A DNA stretch of 64,000 nt from Streptomyces cellostaticus (GTDB lineage: Bacteria; Actinomycetota; Actinomycetes; Streptomycetales; Streptomycetaceae), in assembly GCF_023630175.1 (NCBI RefSeq), contig NZ_JALLIN010000018.1, forward strand, positions 62,001 through 126,000. Direction: 5' to 3'. Shown piece after piece: positions 35,342 to 43,557 of this stretch (the stretch's first letter is position 1; every line of letters begins with the position of its first letter). The translations under genes were made by a program, and so were the position numbers. The notes under the pieces are model-generated. The model was given only the letters and a program-made list of their open reading frames with translations. It had not been told where the DNA came from and ran no database searches.

Positions 35342-36364
35342 CTAAGCGTCCCAGAGCGCCCCCAGTGCCAACAGGTCGCCCCGGTACTCGATCCGCCCGG
35401 CCCAGTCGGCGGGCCAGGCGTCCGCGCCGAGCCAGGCGCCCGCGAACGCGCCGGTGAGGCAGGCGATGGAGTCCGAGTCGCCCGAGGAGCAGGCGGCCCG
35501 GCGCAGGGCGGTGACGGGCTGGTCGGGAAAGAGCAGGAAGCAGAGCAGTCCGGTGGCGAGGGCCTCCTCGGCGATCCAGCCCTCTCCGGTGGCCAGGCAG
35601 GGGTCGGTCTCCGGGGAGACGGTGCGCACGGCCTCCTGGAGGCGGCCGAGCATGTCCAGGCACTCGTCCCACCCGCGCGCGATGAAGTGCTCGGGGCCGG
35701 GGTCCTGGGAGCGGGTCCACAGGTCGCCGAGCCAGGCGTGGTCGTAGCGGGTGCGGTTGTCGTAGGCGTAGCTGCGGAGCCGCCCGACCAGCCCGGCCGG
35801 GTCGGCGCCCCGGGCGAGCAGGTGCACGGCGTGGGCGGTGAGGTCGCAGGCGGCCAGGGCGGTGGGGTGTGCGTGGGTGAGCGCGGACTGCAACTGGGCG
35901 GCGCCGGCACGCTGTTCGCGGGTGAGGCCGGGAGCGAGGCCGATGGGGGCGACCCGCATGTTGGCGCCGCAGCCCTTGGAGTCGACCCGGCCGGCGTCCT
36001 GCCAGGCGCGGCCCTCCTCCTTGAGCAGGCGGCACGCGGTCAGGCAGGTGTTGCCCGGGGCGCGGTCGTTGTCCGGCGACAGGTACCAGTCCACGAACTC
36101 CTCGCGCAGCGGCCGCGCCAGCCGTTCCGGGGCGAGGTCCCCGCGCTCCATGGCCGTGCGGAGCCCGCGGCCGACGGCGAGGGTCATCTGGGTGTCGTCG
36201 GAGACGAGGGCGCGCCGCGGCAGCTCCATCGCCCGCCAGGGGCCGCACTCGGCGAGGATCGAGGGGACGTCGTCGAACTCGGTCGGGAAGCCGAGGGCGT
36301 CCCCGAGGGCGAGGCCGAGGAGCGAGCCGGTGGCGGCGCGCTTGCTCGGGCGGGTGGTGGTCAT
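35342..36364 (-). CDS. ADP-ribosylglycohydrolase-family protein
   Basis: A 340-residue DraG/ARH-fold enzyme. The first metal site is SLLGLALGDALGFPTEF and SDDTQMTLAV; later GCGANMRVAPIGL and CSSGDSDSIACLTGAFAGAW supply the remaining Asp/Thr ligands for two magnesium ions. These enzymes remove ADP-ribose from proteins, nucleic acids or small molecules; some act on ADP-ribosyl antibiotics. Its ATG overlaps the NUDIX stop by ATGA. The upstream NUDIX regulator, which should sense ADP-ribose, suggests a shared role in NAD/ADP-ribose metabolism. Confidence 0.92.
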   Translation of the reverse strand: MTTTRPSKRAATGSLLGLALGDALGFPTEFDDVPSILAECGPWRAMELPRRALVSDDTQMTLAVGRGLRTAMERGDLAPERLARPLREEFVDWYLSPDNDRAPGNTCLTACRLLKEEGRAWQDAGRVDSKGCGANMRVAPIGLAPGLTREQRAGAAQLQSALTHAHPTALAACDLTAHAVHLLARGADPAGLVGRLRSYAYDNRTRYDHAWLGDLWTRSQDPGPEHFIARGWDECLDMLGRLQEAVRTVSPETDPCLATGEGWIAEEALATGLLCFLLFPDQPVTALRRAACSSGDSDSIACLTGAFAGAWLGADAWPADWAGRIEYRGDLLALGALWDA

Positions 36365-37089
36365 GCGGGGCTTCCTTCCCGGGACGGTCGGAGCAGGGGC
36401 GGGTGCAGGGCGGCCGCGGGGCCCGCGCGGTAGAGGGCGGCCGGCTTGCCGCGGCCTGCGGTGAGCCGGGCGGCGCCGGGGACGGGCTCGACGAAGCCGG
36501 GAGTGGCGAGCACCTTGCGGCGGAAGTTGGGCCGGTCCAGGGCGGTGCCCCACACCGCCTCGTACACCTGCTGCAGCTCGCCCAGGGTGAACTCCGGCGG
36601 GCAGAAGGCGGTGGCGGCGTGGGTGTTCTCCAGCCGGGCGCCGACCCGGTCGTGGGCGTCGGCGAGGATGCGGTCGTGGTCGAAGGCGAGCGGCCCCACC
36701 GAGCCGTACGGCAGCCAGCGGGCCCGGGCCGCGTCGCCGCCGCCGCGCGGTTCGGGGGGATCGGGCACCAGCGCGGTGAACGCGACGGAGACGACCCGCA
36801 TCCGGGGGTCGCGGCCCGGCTCGCTGTAGGTGCGCGACTGCTCCAGGTCCAGCCCGCAGACGTCGTCCAGGCCGGTCTCCTCGGCGAGTTCACGCCGGGC
36901 GGCCGTCTCCGCGGACTCGTCGGGCAGCAGGAAGCCGCCGGGCAGCGCCCACCGGCCGGCGTAGGGTTCCTGCCCGCGTTCGACCAGCAGCACGTGCAGC
37001 ACGCCCTGGCGGACGGTCAGGACGGCGAGGTCGACGGTGACGGCGAAAGGCTCGTAGGCGTGCTTGTCGTAGCCGTGCGGCACGGACAC
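36361..37089 (-). CDS. NrtR-like NUDIX regulator (NUDIX plus winged helix)
   Basis: A 242-residue protein. The NUDIX domain (about 15-150) has GGFLLPDESAETAARRELAE followed by ETGL, close to the hydrolytic box. The C-terminal part (about 160-220, EFTLGELQQVYEAVWGTALD then RPNFRRKVL) is the winged helix of NrtR proteins, which bind ADP-ribose in the NUDIX pocket and repress NAD genes. The start is GTG at 37089 or 37083. A perfect 29-bp inverted repeat covers the start and promoter, so autorepression is likely. The box keeps the REx2EE core, so hydrolysis is possible too. Confidence 0.88.
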   Translation of the reverse strand: MSVPHGYDKHAYEPFAVTVDLAVLTVRQGVLHVLLVERGQEPYAGRWALPGGFLLPDESAETAARRELAEETGLDDVCGLDLEQSRTYSEPGRDPRMRVVSVAFTALVPDPPEPRGGGDAARARWLPYGSVGPLAFDHDRILADAHDRVGARLENTHAATAFCPPEFTLGELQQVYEAVWGTALDRPNFRRKVLATPGFVEPVPGAARLTAGRGKPAALYRAGPAAALHPPLLRPSREGSPA

Positions 37090-37137
37090 CCCCTTTTATA
37101 GTCATCGAGACTATAAAAGGGGGTGTCCGTGCCGCAC
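37075..37137. promoter_or_regulatory. 29-bp perfect inverted repeat, NUDIX operator/promoter
   Basis: Arms 37075-37103 and 37109-37137 are perfect complements with loop ATCGA. The core TATAGTC-N5-GACTATA is an operator-like dyad; the outer arms duplicate the ribosome-site and start-codon region of the NUDIX gene in mirror image. It also lies just upstream of the rluB stop (37145). Confidence 0.8.
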
Positions 37138-37144
37138 AACCTCT

Positions 37145-38209
37145 CTAGAGGTCGACCTCCTGCATCAGCATCCCGACCTCGGTGTTGGACAGGCGGCGCA
37201 GCCAGCCCGACTTCTGGTCGCCCAGGGTGATCGGGCCGAAGGAGGTGCGCACCAGCTTCTCGACCGGGAAGCCGGCCTCGGCGAGCATGCGGCGCACGAT
37301 GTGCTTGCGGCCCTCGTGCAGGGTCACCTCGACCAGGTAGTTCTTGCCGGTCTGCTCGACCACCCGGAAGTGGTCCGCGCGCGCGTAGCCGTCCTCGAGC
37401 TGGATGCCGTCCTTCAGGCGCTTGCCCAGGTCACGCGGGATGGGACCGACGATGGCCGCGAGGTACGTCTTCTTCACGCCGTACTTCGGGTGGGTCAGCC
37501 GGTGTGCCAGCTCGCCGTGGTTGGTGAGCAGGATGACACCCTCGGTCTCGGTGTCGAGCCGCCCGACGTGGAAGAGCCGGGTCTCGCGGTTGGTGACGTA
37601 GTCGCCGAGGCACTGCCGGCCCTCGGGGTCCTCCATGGTGGAGACGACACCGGCGGGCTTGTTGAGCGAGAAGAACTGGTACGACTGCGTGGCGACGGTC
37701 AGACCGTCGACCTTGACCTCGTCCTTCTCCGGGTCGACCCGGCGGCCCTGCTCCAGCACGATCTCGCCGTTGATCTCGACCCGGGCCTGCTCGATCAGCT
37801 CCTCGCAGGCGCGACGGGATCCGTAGCCCGCGCGCGCGAGCACCTTCTGCAGCCGCTCGCCCTCCTGCTCGGCGCCGGGGAAGGTCTTGGGCAGCTTGAC
37901 GTCCTTCTTGCCCGCGTACCGCTCCCGGTTGCGCTCCTCGGCCCGCGTCTCGAACTCGCGCGAGCGCCCCGGGGCCGACCGGCCGCCGCGCTGCTGGGAC
38001 TGCTTCGGGCCGCCCTTGGCGCCGCCGCGCGCGGAGCCGCCGCGCCCGGACTTGGGACCGTCCTGGGAGGCCCCGGGGCCCACGTCGTAGCGGCGCTCCT
38101 CGGGGCGGGGCTTGCGGGGCCGGCCCTGCCCCTGCTTCTGGTCCCTGTCGTTGCCGGCACCGCGGTGGTTACCGCGCCCGCCGCTCTTGCCGCTGCCGCT
38201 GCTTCGCAT
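37145..38209 (-). CDS. rluB: 23S rRNA pseudouridine synthase, RluB/RsuA family
   Basis: A 354-residue RNA-modifying enzyme. An Arg/Lys/Gly-rich N-terminal extension (about 110 residues) precedes an S4 domain (RLQKVLARAGYGSRRACEEL), and the catalytic domain has GRLDTETEGVILLTNHG with the nucleophilic Asp, then LHEGRKHIVRRML. It converts a uridine in 23S rRNA to pseudouridine. The ATG at 38209 lies 13 bp after scpB, so it belongs to the parA-scpAB transcript. The basic, low-complexity extension is typical of Streptomyces members and may bind RNA. Confidence 0.93.
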   Translation of the reverse strand: MRSSGSGKSGGRGNHRGAGNDRDQKQGQGRPRKPRPEERRYDVGPGASQDGPKSGRGGSARGGAKGGPKQSQQRGGRSAPGRSREFETRAEERNRERYAGKKDVKLPKTFPGAEQEGERLQKVLARAGYGSRRACEELIEQARVEINGEIVLEQGRRVDPEKDEVKVDGLTVATQSYQFFSLNKPAGVVSTMEDPEGRQCLGDYVTNRETRLFHVGRLDTETEGVILLTNHGELAHRLTHPKYGVKKTYLAAIVGPIPRDLGKRLKDGIQLEDGYARADHFRVVEQTGKNYLVEVTLHEGRKHIVRRMLAEAGFPVEKLVRTSFGPITLGDQKSGWLRRLSNTEVGMLMQEVDL

Positions 38210-38222
38210 CAAGGTTTCCGTC

Positions 38223-38918
38223 TTAGTCGTCTGCGTCCTGACCGCCGGGCGCGTCGGGCGCGTCCGGGTCGAACGACGGGACCCCCTCCTGGGTCTCGGC
38301 CTCGATCGCCTCCGCCTCCGGGAGGAAGGGCGCGAGTTCCGGAAGTTCGTCAAGGCCGCGCAGGCCCATCCGCTCCAGGAAGTAGTTCGTCGTCCTGTAC
38401 AGGATCGCACCTGTTTCGGGTTCCGTGCCCGCCTCCTCGACCAGACCGCGCTGGAGGAGGGTGCGCATCACGCCGTCGCAGTTCACTCCGCGCACGGCGG
38501 AGACCCGGCTGCGGCTGACCGGCTGGCGGTAGGCGACGACCGCGAGGGTCTCCAGCGCGGCCTGGGTGAGACGGGCCGTCTGGCCGTCGAGGACCAGGCG
38601 TTCCACGGCGGGCGCGTACTCGGCGCGGGTGTAGAAGCGCCAGCCGCCCGCGACGAACCGCAGCTCGAAGCCGCGGCCCTGCACGGTGTAGTCGTCGGCC
38701 AGCGCACGCAGCGCGTCCCCGATCTGCCGCCTGGGGCGCTCGAGGATGCGGGCCAGGTGCTCCTCGGTCGCGGGTTCGTCCACGACCATCAGGACCGCTT
38801 CGAGGGCGGGCTTGAGGTCCAGCCCCGCGACGGCGCCCGGGGGCGCGTCGGCGGGCGCCTCGGTGGGCCGGGCGGGCGTCGGGGCGGGGTCCTTGGGTGC
38901 CCCGGTGGTCTCGCTCAC
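38223..38918 (-). CDS. scpB: Segregation and condensation protein B
   Basis: A 231-residue subunit of the SMC-ScpAB condensin. Two winged helices fill about 30-195 (LKPALEAVLMVVDEPATEEH, YRQPVSRSRVSAVRGVNCDG, LLQRGLVEEAG, YRTTNYFLERMGL). An acidic, Pro-rich tail of about 35 residues follows. The GTG overlaps the scpA stop by GTGA, so the two subunits are made together. Confidence 0.94.
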   Translation of the reverse strand: MSETTGAPKDPAPTPARPTEAPADAPPGAVAGLDLKPALEAVLMVVDEPATEEHLARILERPRRQIGDALRALADDYTVQGRGFELRFVAGGWRFYTRAEYAPAVERLVLDGQTARLTQAALETLAVVAYRQPVSRSRVSAVRGVNCDGVMRTLLQRGLVEEAGTEPETGAILYRTTNYFLERMGLRGLDELPELAPFLPEAEAIEAETQEGVPSFDPDAPDAPGGQDADD

Positions 38919-40159
38919 GCCTTCTTCTCCTCCTCGGTCTCCGCGGGCGGCCGGTCGAACTCGTCGGTGACCATCGGTGCCGTGTCCGTGTCCCCGCCGG
39001 TCCAGCGCACCAGCAGCTCCCCGAGGGCCGTCTCCTGCTCCAGGGCGACGGCCTTCTCCCGGTACAGCTCCAGCAGCGCCAGGAAGCGGGCCACGACCGT
39101 CAGGGTGTCGTCGGTGTCCTCGACCAGCGCCCGGAAGTCGGCCTCGCCCAGTTCCCGGAGCCGCGCCACCACGATCCCCGCCTGTTCCTGCACGCTGACC
39201 AGCGGGGCGTGGATGTGGTCGACGTAGACCTCCGGCTTGGCCTTCGGCTGCATCGCCCTGACCGCGAGCCTGGCGAACCCCTCGGGGCCGATGCTGATGA
39301 CGACCTCGGGCAGCAGCTCGGCGTGCTGGGGCTCCAGGCCGACGGTACGGGGATGGCGGCGGGCCTCCTCGTCCAGGCGCTCGTTGAAGATGTCGGCGAT
39401 CCGCTTGTACGCGCGGTACTGCAGCAGCCGCGCGAACAGCAGGTCCCGGGCCTCCAGCAGCGCGAGGTCGGCCTCGTCCTCGACCTCGGCGGCGGGCAGC
39501 AGCCGGGCGGCCTTGAGGTCGAGCAGTGTGGCGGCGACGACGAGGAACTCGGTCGTCTGGTCCAGGTCCCAGTCGGGGCCCATGGCCCGGATGTGCGCCA
39601 TGAACTCGTCGGTGACCTTGGACAGGGCGACCTCGGTGACGTCCAGCTTGTGCTTGGAGATGAGCTGGAGCAGCAGGTCGAACGGCCCCTCGAAGTTGGC
39701 CAGCCGGACCTTGAAGACACCGTCGGCGGCGCTCTCCCCGGCGGCGCCGGCACCGGACTCGACGGAGCCGCCCTCCGGTGACGGTCGCGGCGGCTCCGGT
39801 ACGGCGGTCCCCGACGGCCGGGCGGGGTTCGCGGCCACCTCGTCCGGCACGGCCGGGGCGGGCTCGGCCACTGCCGGCGGCGAGGGTTCAGCCAGCGGCG
39901 GGGGTTCGGCCGAGGCGGGTGCGATCGGGGCGGGTGCCGGGTCCGGCGGAGGTGCCGGGGCCGGCTCGGCCACTGCCGGCGGCGGGGGTTCGGCCGAGGC
40001 GGGTGCGATCGGGGCGGGTGCGACCGTCGCGGGTGCCGGCTCCGGCGGAGCGGGGTGCGGCTCGGCGGTCCGGGGGCGGGACGTGGTGCCCGGTCCACGG
40101 CCCAGGGCACGCCTGCGGCCGGCACCGGGGCCGGAGGCGGGGGCGTCGTTCGGGGTCAT
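38915..40159 (-). CDS. scpA: Segregation and condensation protein A
   Basis: A 414-residue kleisin. The conserved domain starts near residue 148 (FKVRLANFEGPFDLLLQLIS, the SMC-neck-binding helix) and ends with a winged helix that binds the SMC head. The first 147 residues are Pro/Ala/Glu-rich low complexity with a repeated unit that includes APAPIAPASAEPPP, encoded by an 84-nt direct repeat. The start could be one of several near 40159. The stop overlaps scpB. Confidence 0.92.
   Translation of the reverse strand: MTPNDAPASGPGAGRRRALGRGPGTTSRPRTAEPHPAPPEPAPATVAPAPIAPASAEPPPPAVAEPAPAPPPDPAPAPIAPASAEPPPLAEPSPPAVAEPAPAVPDEVAANPARPSGTAVPEPPRPSPEGGSVESGAGAAGESAADGVFKVRLANFEGPFDLLLQLISKHKLDVTEVALSKVTDEFMAHIRAMGPDWDLDQTTEFLVVAATLLDLKAARLLPAAEVEDEADLALLEARDLLFARLLQYRAYKRIADIFNERLDEEARRHPRTVGLEPQHAELLPEVVISIGPEGFARLAVRAMQPKAKPEVYVDHIHAPLVSVQEQAGIVVARLRELGEADFRALVEDTDDTLTVVARFLALLELYREKAVALEQETALGELLVRWTGGDTDTAPMVTDEFDRPPAETEEEKKA
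39897..40020 (-). repeat. 84-nt direct repeat inside scpA
   Basis: About 40 nt at 39897-39936 recur at 39981-40020 with a period of 84 nt, and a related 22-nt segment near 39861 recurs at 39963. The repeat encodes the Pro/Ala-rich N-terminus of ScpA. Confidence 0.65.
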
Positions 40160-40197
40160 GGCCGTCGCAGGCTATCGCCTGGCGGCCGCCCGGCCGA

Positions 40198-40749
40198 CTA
40201 CCGACCCCGCAGCCGCCGCACCAGGATGCTCGCGTCCCCTCGGGACTCCAGGTCGGCCAGGACCACGGCGACCGCCTCGCGGACGATGCGGCCGCGGTCC
40301 ACGGCGAGGCCGTGCTCACCGCGCAGGACCAGCCGGGCGTGTTCGAGGTCCATCAGTTCCTCGGCGGACACGTACACCGTGATCTTCTCGTCGTGCCGTT
40401 CGCGCCCGCTGGGCCGCCGGTTCGCCGCCCGCCCGCGCTTGCGCGGCTGCGCGGCCGCCGAGGCCGCGGCGGTGGCCGACCCCTCCGGCGGCGCCTGGCG
40501 CCGGGACGGCCGGGTGCGAGACTCGCCGGTCCCGGCCGGCTCCGCGCCCGCGGCGGCGTGTTCCGCGCCCTCTCCGTCACCGCCCTGGACGGGCACCGAC
40601 TGCGGCGCGTCCTCGGCGGCCACGTCGTCGCTCTCCCCCGCGGGAGCCGGCACCCGGGCCTCGCCGTTGGCCCCGCGCCGGGGCGTGGACGGCTGGAGCG
40701 CCATTCCCCCTGTCGTACGGAACAGTTCGTCGGCCCCGGGCAGACTCAC
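40198..40749 (-). CDS. Putative RHH-like partner of ParA
   Basis: A protein of about 183 residues between parA and scpA. Its first 115 residues are low-complexity (Ala, Pro, Arg, Gly). The C-terminal 65 residues are conserved in look: EKITVYVSAEELMDLEHARL, then GEHGLAVDRGRIVREAVAVV, which fits a beta-strand followed by two helices as in ribbon-helix-helix DNA-binding proteins such as ParG-like centromere binders. The GTG at 40749 overlaps the parA stop by GTGA; a GTG at 40761 is also possible. I infer that it works with the ParA protein; it is not a ParB. Confidence 0.68.
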   Translation of the reverse strand: MSLPGADELFRTTGGMALQPSTPRRGANGEARVPAPAGESDDVAAEDAPQSVPVQGGDGEGAEHAAAGAEPAGTGESRTRPSRRQAPPEGSATAAASAAAQPRKRGRAANRRPSGRERHDEKITVYVSAEELMDLEHARLVLRGEHGLAVDRGRIVREAVAVVLADLESRGDASILVRRLRGR

Positions 40750-41924
40750 TCGGCGTGACACCGGGCGAGCACCTCCCTGGCGAGCTGGCGGTAGGCGGCG
40801 GCACCGACGGAGTTGGAGGCGTACGTGGTGATCGGCTCACCGGCGACGGTGGTCTCCGGGAAGCGGACCGTGCGGCCGATGACCGTGTGGTAGACGTGGT
40901 CGTCGAACGCCTCGACCACGCGCGCGAGCACCTCACGGCTGTGCACCGTGCGCGAGTCGTACATCGTGGCGAGGATTCCGTCGAGCTCCAGGTCGGGGTT
41001 GAGCCGCTCCTGGACCTTCTCGATGGTCTCGGTCAGCAGGGCCACACCGCGCAGCGCGAAGAACTCGCACTCCAGCGGGACGATGACCTTGTGGGCGGCC
41101 GTCAGCGCGTTGACCGTGAGCAGGCCCAGCGAGGGCTGGCAGTCGATCACGATGTAGTCGTAGTCGTCCATCAGCGGCTTGAGCGCACGCTGGAGGGTCG
41201 ACTCGCGCGCGACCTCGGAGACGAGCTGGACCTCGGCGGCCGACAGGTCGATGTTGGACGGCAGCAGGTCCATGTTGGGGACCGCCGTCTTCAGCAGGAC
41301 CTCGTCCGCCGACATGCCCCGCTCCATGAGCAGGTTGTAGACGGTGAGGTCCAGCTCCATGGGGTTGACGCCGAGACCCACCGACAGCGCGCCCTGCGGG
41401 TCGAAGTCCACGAGCAGCACGCGCCGGCCGTACTCCGCGAGCGCGGCACCCAGGTTGATGGTCGACGTGGTCTTGCCGACGCCGCCCTTCTGGTTGCACA
41501 TCGCGATGATCTTCGCGGGGCCGTGGTCGGTCAGCGGGCCGGGGATCGGGAAGTACGGCAGCGGGCGCCCGGTCGGACCGACGCGCTCACGGCGCTGGCG
41601 GGCCGCGTCGGGCGCGAGCGTGGCCGCGTACTCGGGGTCGGGCTCGTACTCGGCGTCGGGGTCGTAGAAGTGCCCGTCGGGCAGTTCGTCGTAGTCGGCG
41701 AGCTGGTTGTGGGGCGCGCCACTTCCGTCGCCGGCCATGGCGTTCACGTGATGGCCATCCATGCTGTGGTGTGCTGTCCGGACCGGCTGCGGACCCGGAG
41801 TCTGGTGGGCTGCGAAGGTGCGCACAGCGACGGAGCCGACAGCCTCGGATCCCGCGGAACCGGCCTGGCCCCGTACCGGCATTCCTGGTTGACCACCCCC
41901 GGGAGTAAATGTCGACTCGTTCAC
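40746..41924 (-). CDS. parA: ParA/Soj-family ATPase
   Basis: A 392-residue deviant-Walker ATPase. The ATPase domain starts near residue 135 (AKIIAMCNQKGGVGKTTSTI) with the deviant Walker A Lys, LLVDFDPQGALSVGLGV is Walker A', and DYDYIVIDCQPSLGLLTVNA is Walker B. A 130-residue acidic N-terminal extension (DYDELPDGHFYDPDAEYEPD) distinguishes it from the chromosomal ParA of the origin region. The GTG at 41924 has GGAGG 11 nt upstream. It heads the cluster parA-RHH-scpA-scpB-rluB; I infer a role in segregation or sporulation septation. Confidence 0.93.
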   Translation of the reverse strand: MNESTFTPGGGQPGMPVRGQAGSAGSEAVGSVAVRTFAAHQTPGPQPVRTAHHSMDGHHVNAMAGDGSGAPHNQLADYDELPDGHFYDPDAEYEPDPEYAATLAPDAARQRRERVGPTGRPLPYFPIPGPLTDHGPAKIIAMCNQKGGVGKTTSTINLGAALAEYGRRVLLVDFDPQGALSVGLGVNPMELDLTVYNLLMERGMSADEVLLKTAVPNMDLLPSNIDLSAAEVQLVSEVARESTLQRALKPLMDDYDYIVIDCQPSLGLLTVNALTAAHKVIVPLECEFFALRGVALLTETIEKVQERLNPDLELDGILATMYDSRTVHSREVLARVVEAFDDHVYHTVIGRTVRFPETTVAGEPITTYASNSVGAAAYRQLAREVLARCHAE

Positions 41925-42296
41925 AAGTCGTCTTACCTCCTTGGTGACCAGGAAACTTCTAGACAAGGTCAGCGTGGCACCATGCCGACGGTTGGCGACT
42001 CTATGGCGTGTCGGCGGTCCGCAGCAACACAATCCGCCGGACCCGGCCGGATGTGTCGGCAATGAAACATCCCTCTGTCAAGGGCGTACGGGCGTCGCAC
42101 CGCAGGTTTCGCCGGTGTGCGAATCGGTCGAAGGGTTACGTTCGAGGCGAGTTGACCGCAAGTGGCAAAGTGACCATACACACATCCGGCCGGACCTTGT
42201 CGGGCAAGGTCCGGCCGGGCGTTCGGCGTTGACGACGGCTGTTGACGAATCGCCTTTCACCGGTTGGCGACTTGGCGACACGCCGGATCGCCGGGG
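41925..42296. other. Intergenic region between ald and parA
   Basis: 372 bp between two minus-strand genes. The ald terminator lies at 42186-42218; the rest must hold the parA promoter. I found no parS-like GTTTCACGTGAAAC and no gene. Confidence 0.55.
42186..42218 (-). terminator. Terminator of ald
   Basis: A perfect 14-bp stem (42186-42199 with 42205-42218) with loop TCGGG, 80 bp after the ald stop. Confidence 0.75.
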
Positions 42297-43421
<1,125 letters not shown>

Positions 43422-43557
43422 GGTCCTTGGCTCAGAGGGTATGGGGGTGCATTACAAGACGTACCCAGACATGCAAGGGCATACCGGGAGACACCGCAGG
43501 AACGAGCGGCAGAGCCAGTCTAATGAAGGTGTTCCGCCTGTCTAGCCTTTCATTGCA

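Noticed and set aside
36403..37101. Plus-strand ORF opposite the NUDIX regulator
   Set aside because: Antisense shadow of the real NUDIX/winged-helix gene; composition is Gly/Ala/Arg/Gln-rich.
41925..42296. parS centromere site near parA
   Set aside because: No GTTTCACGTGAAAC-like 14-mer is visible in the spacer, and the ParA here is not of the parAB pair.
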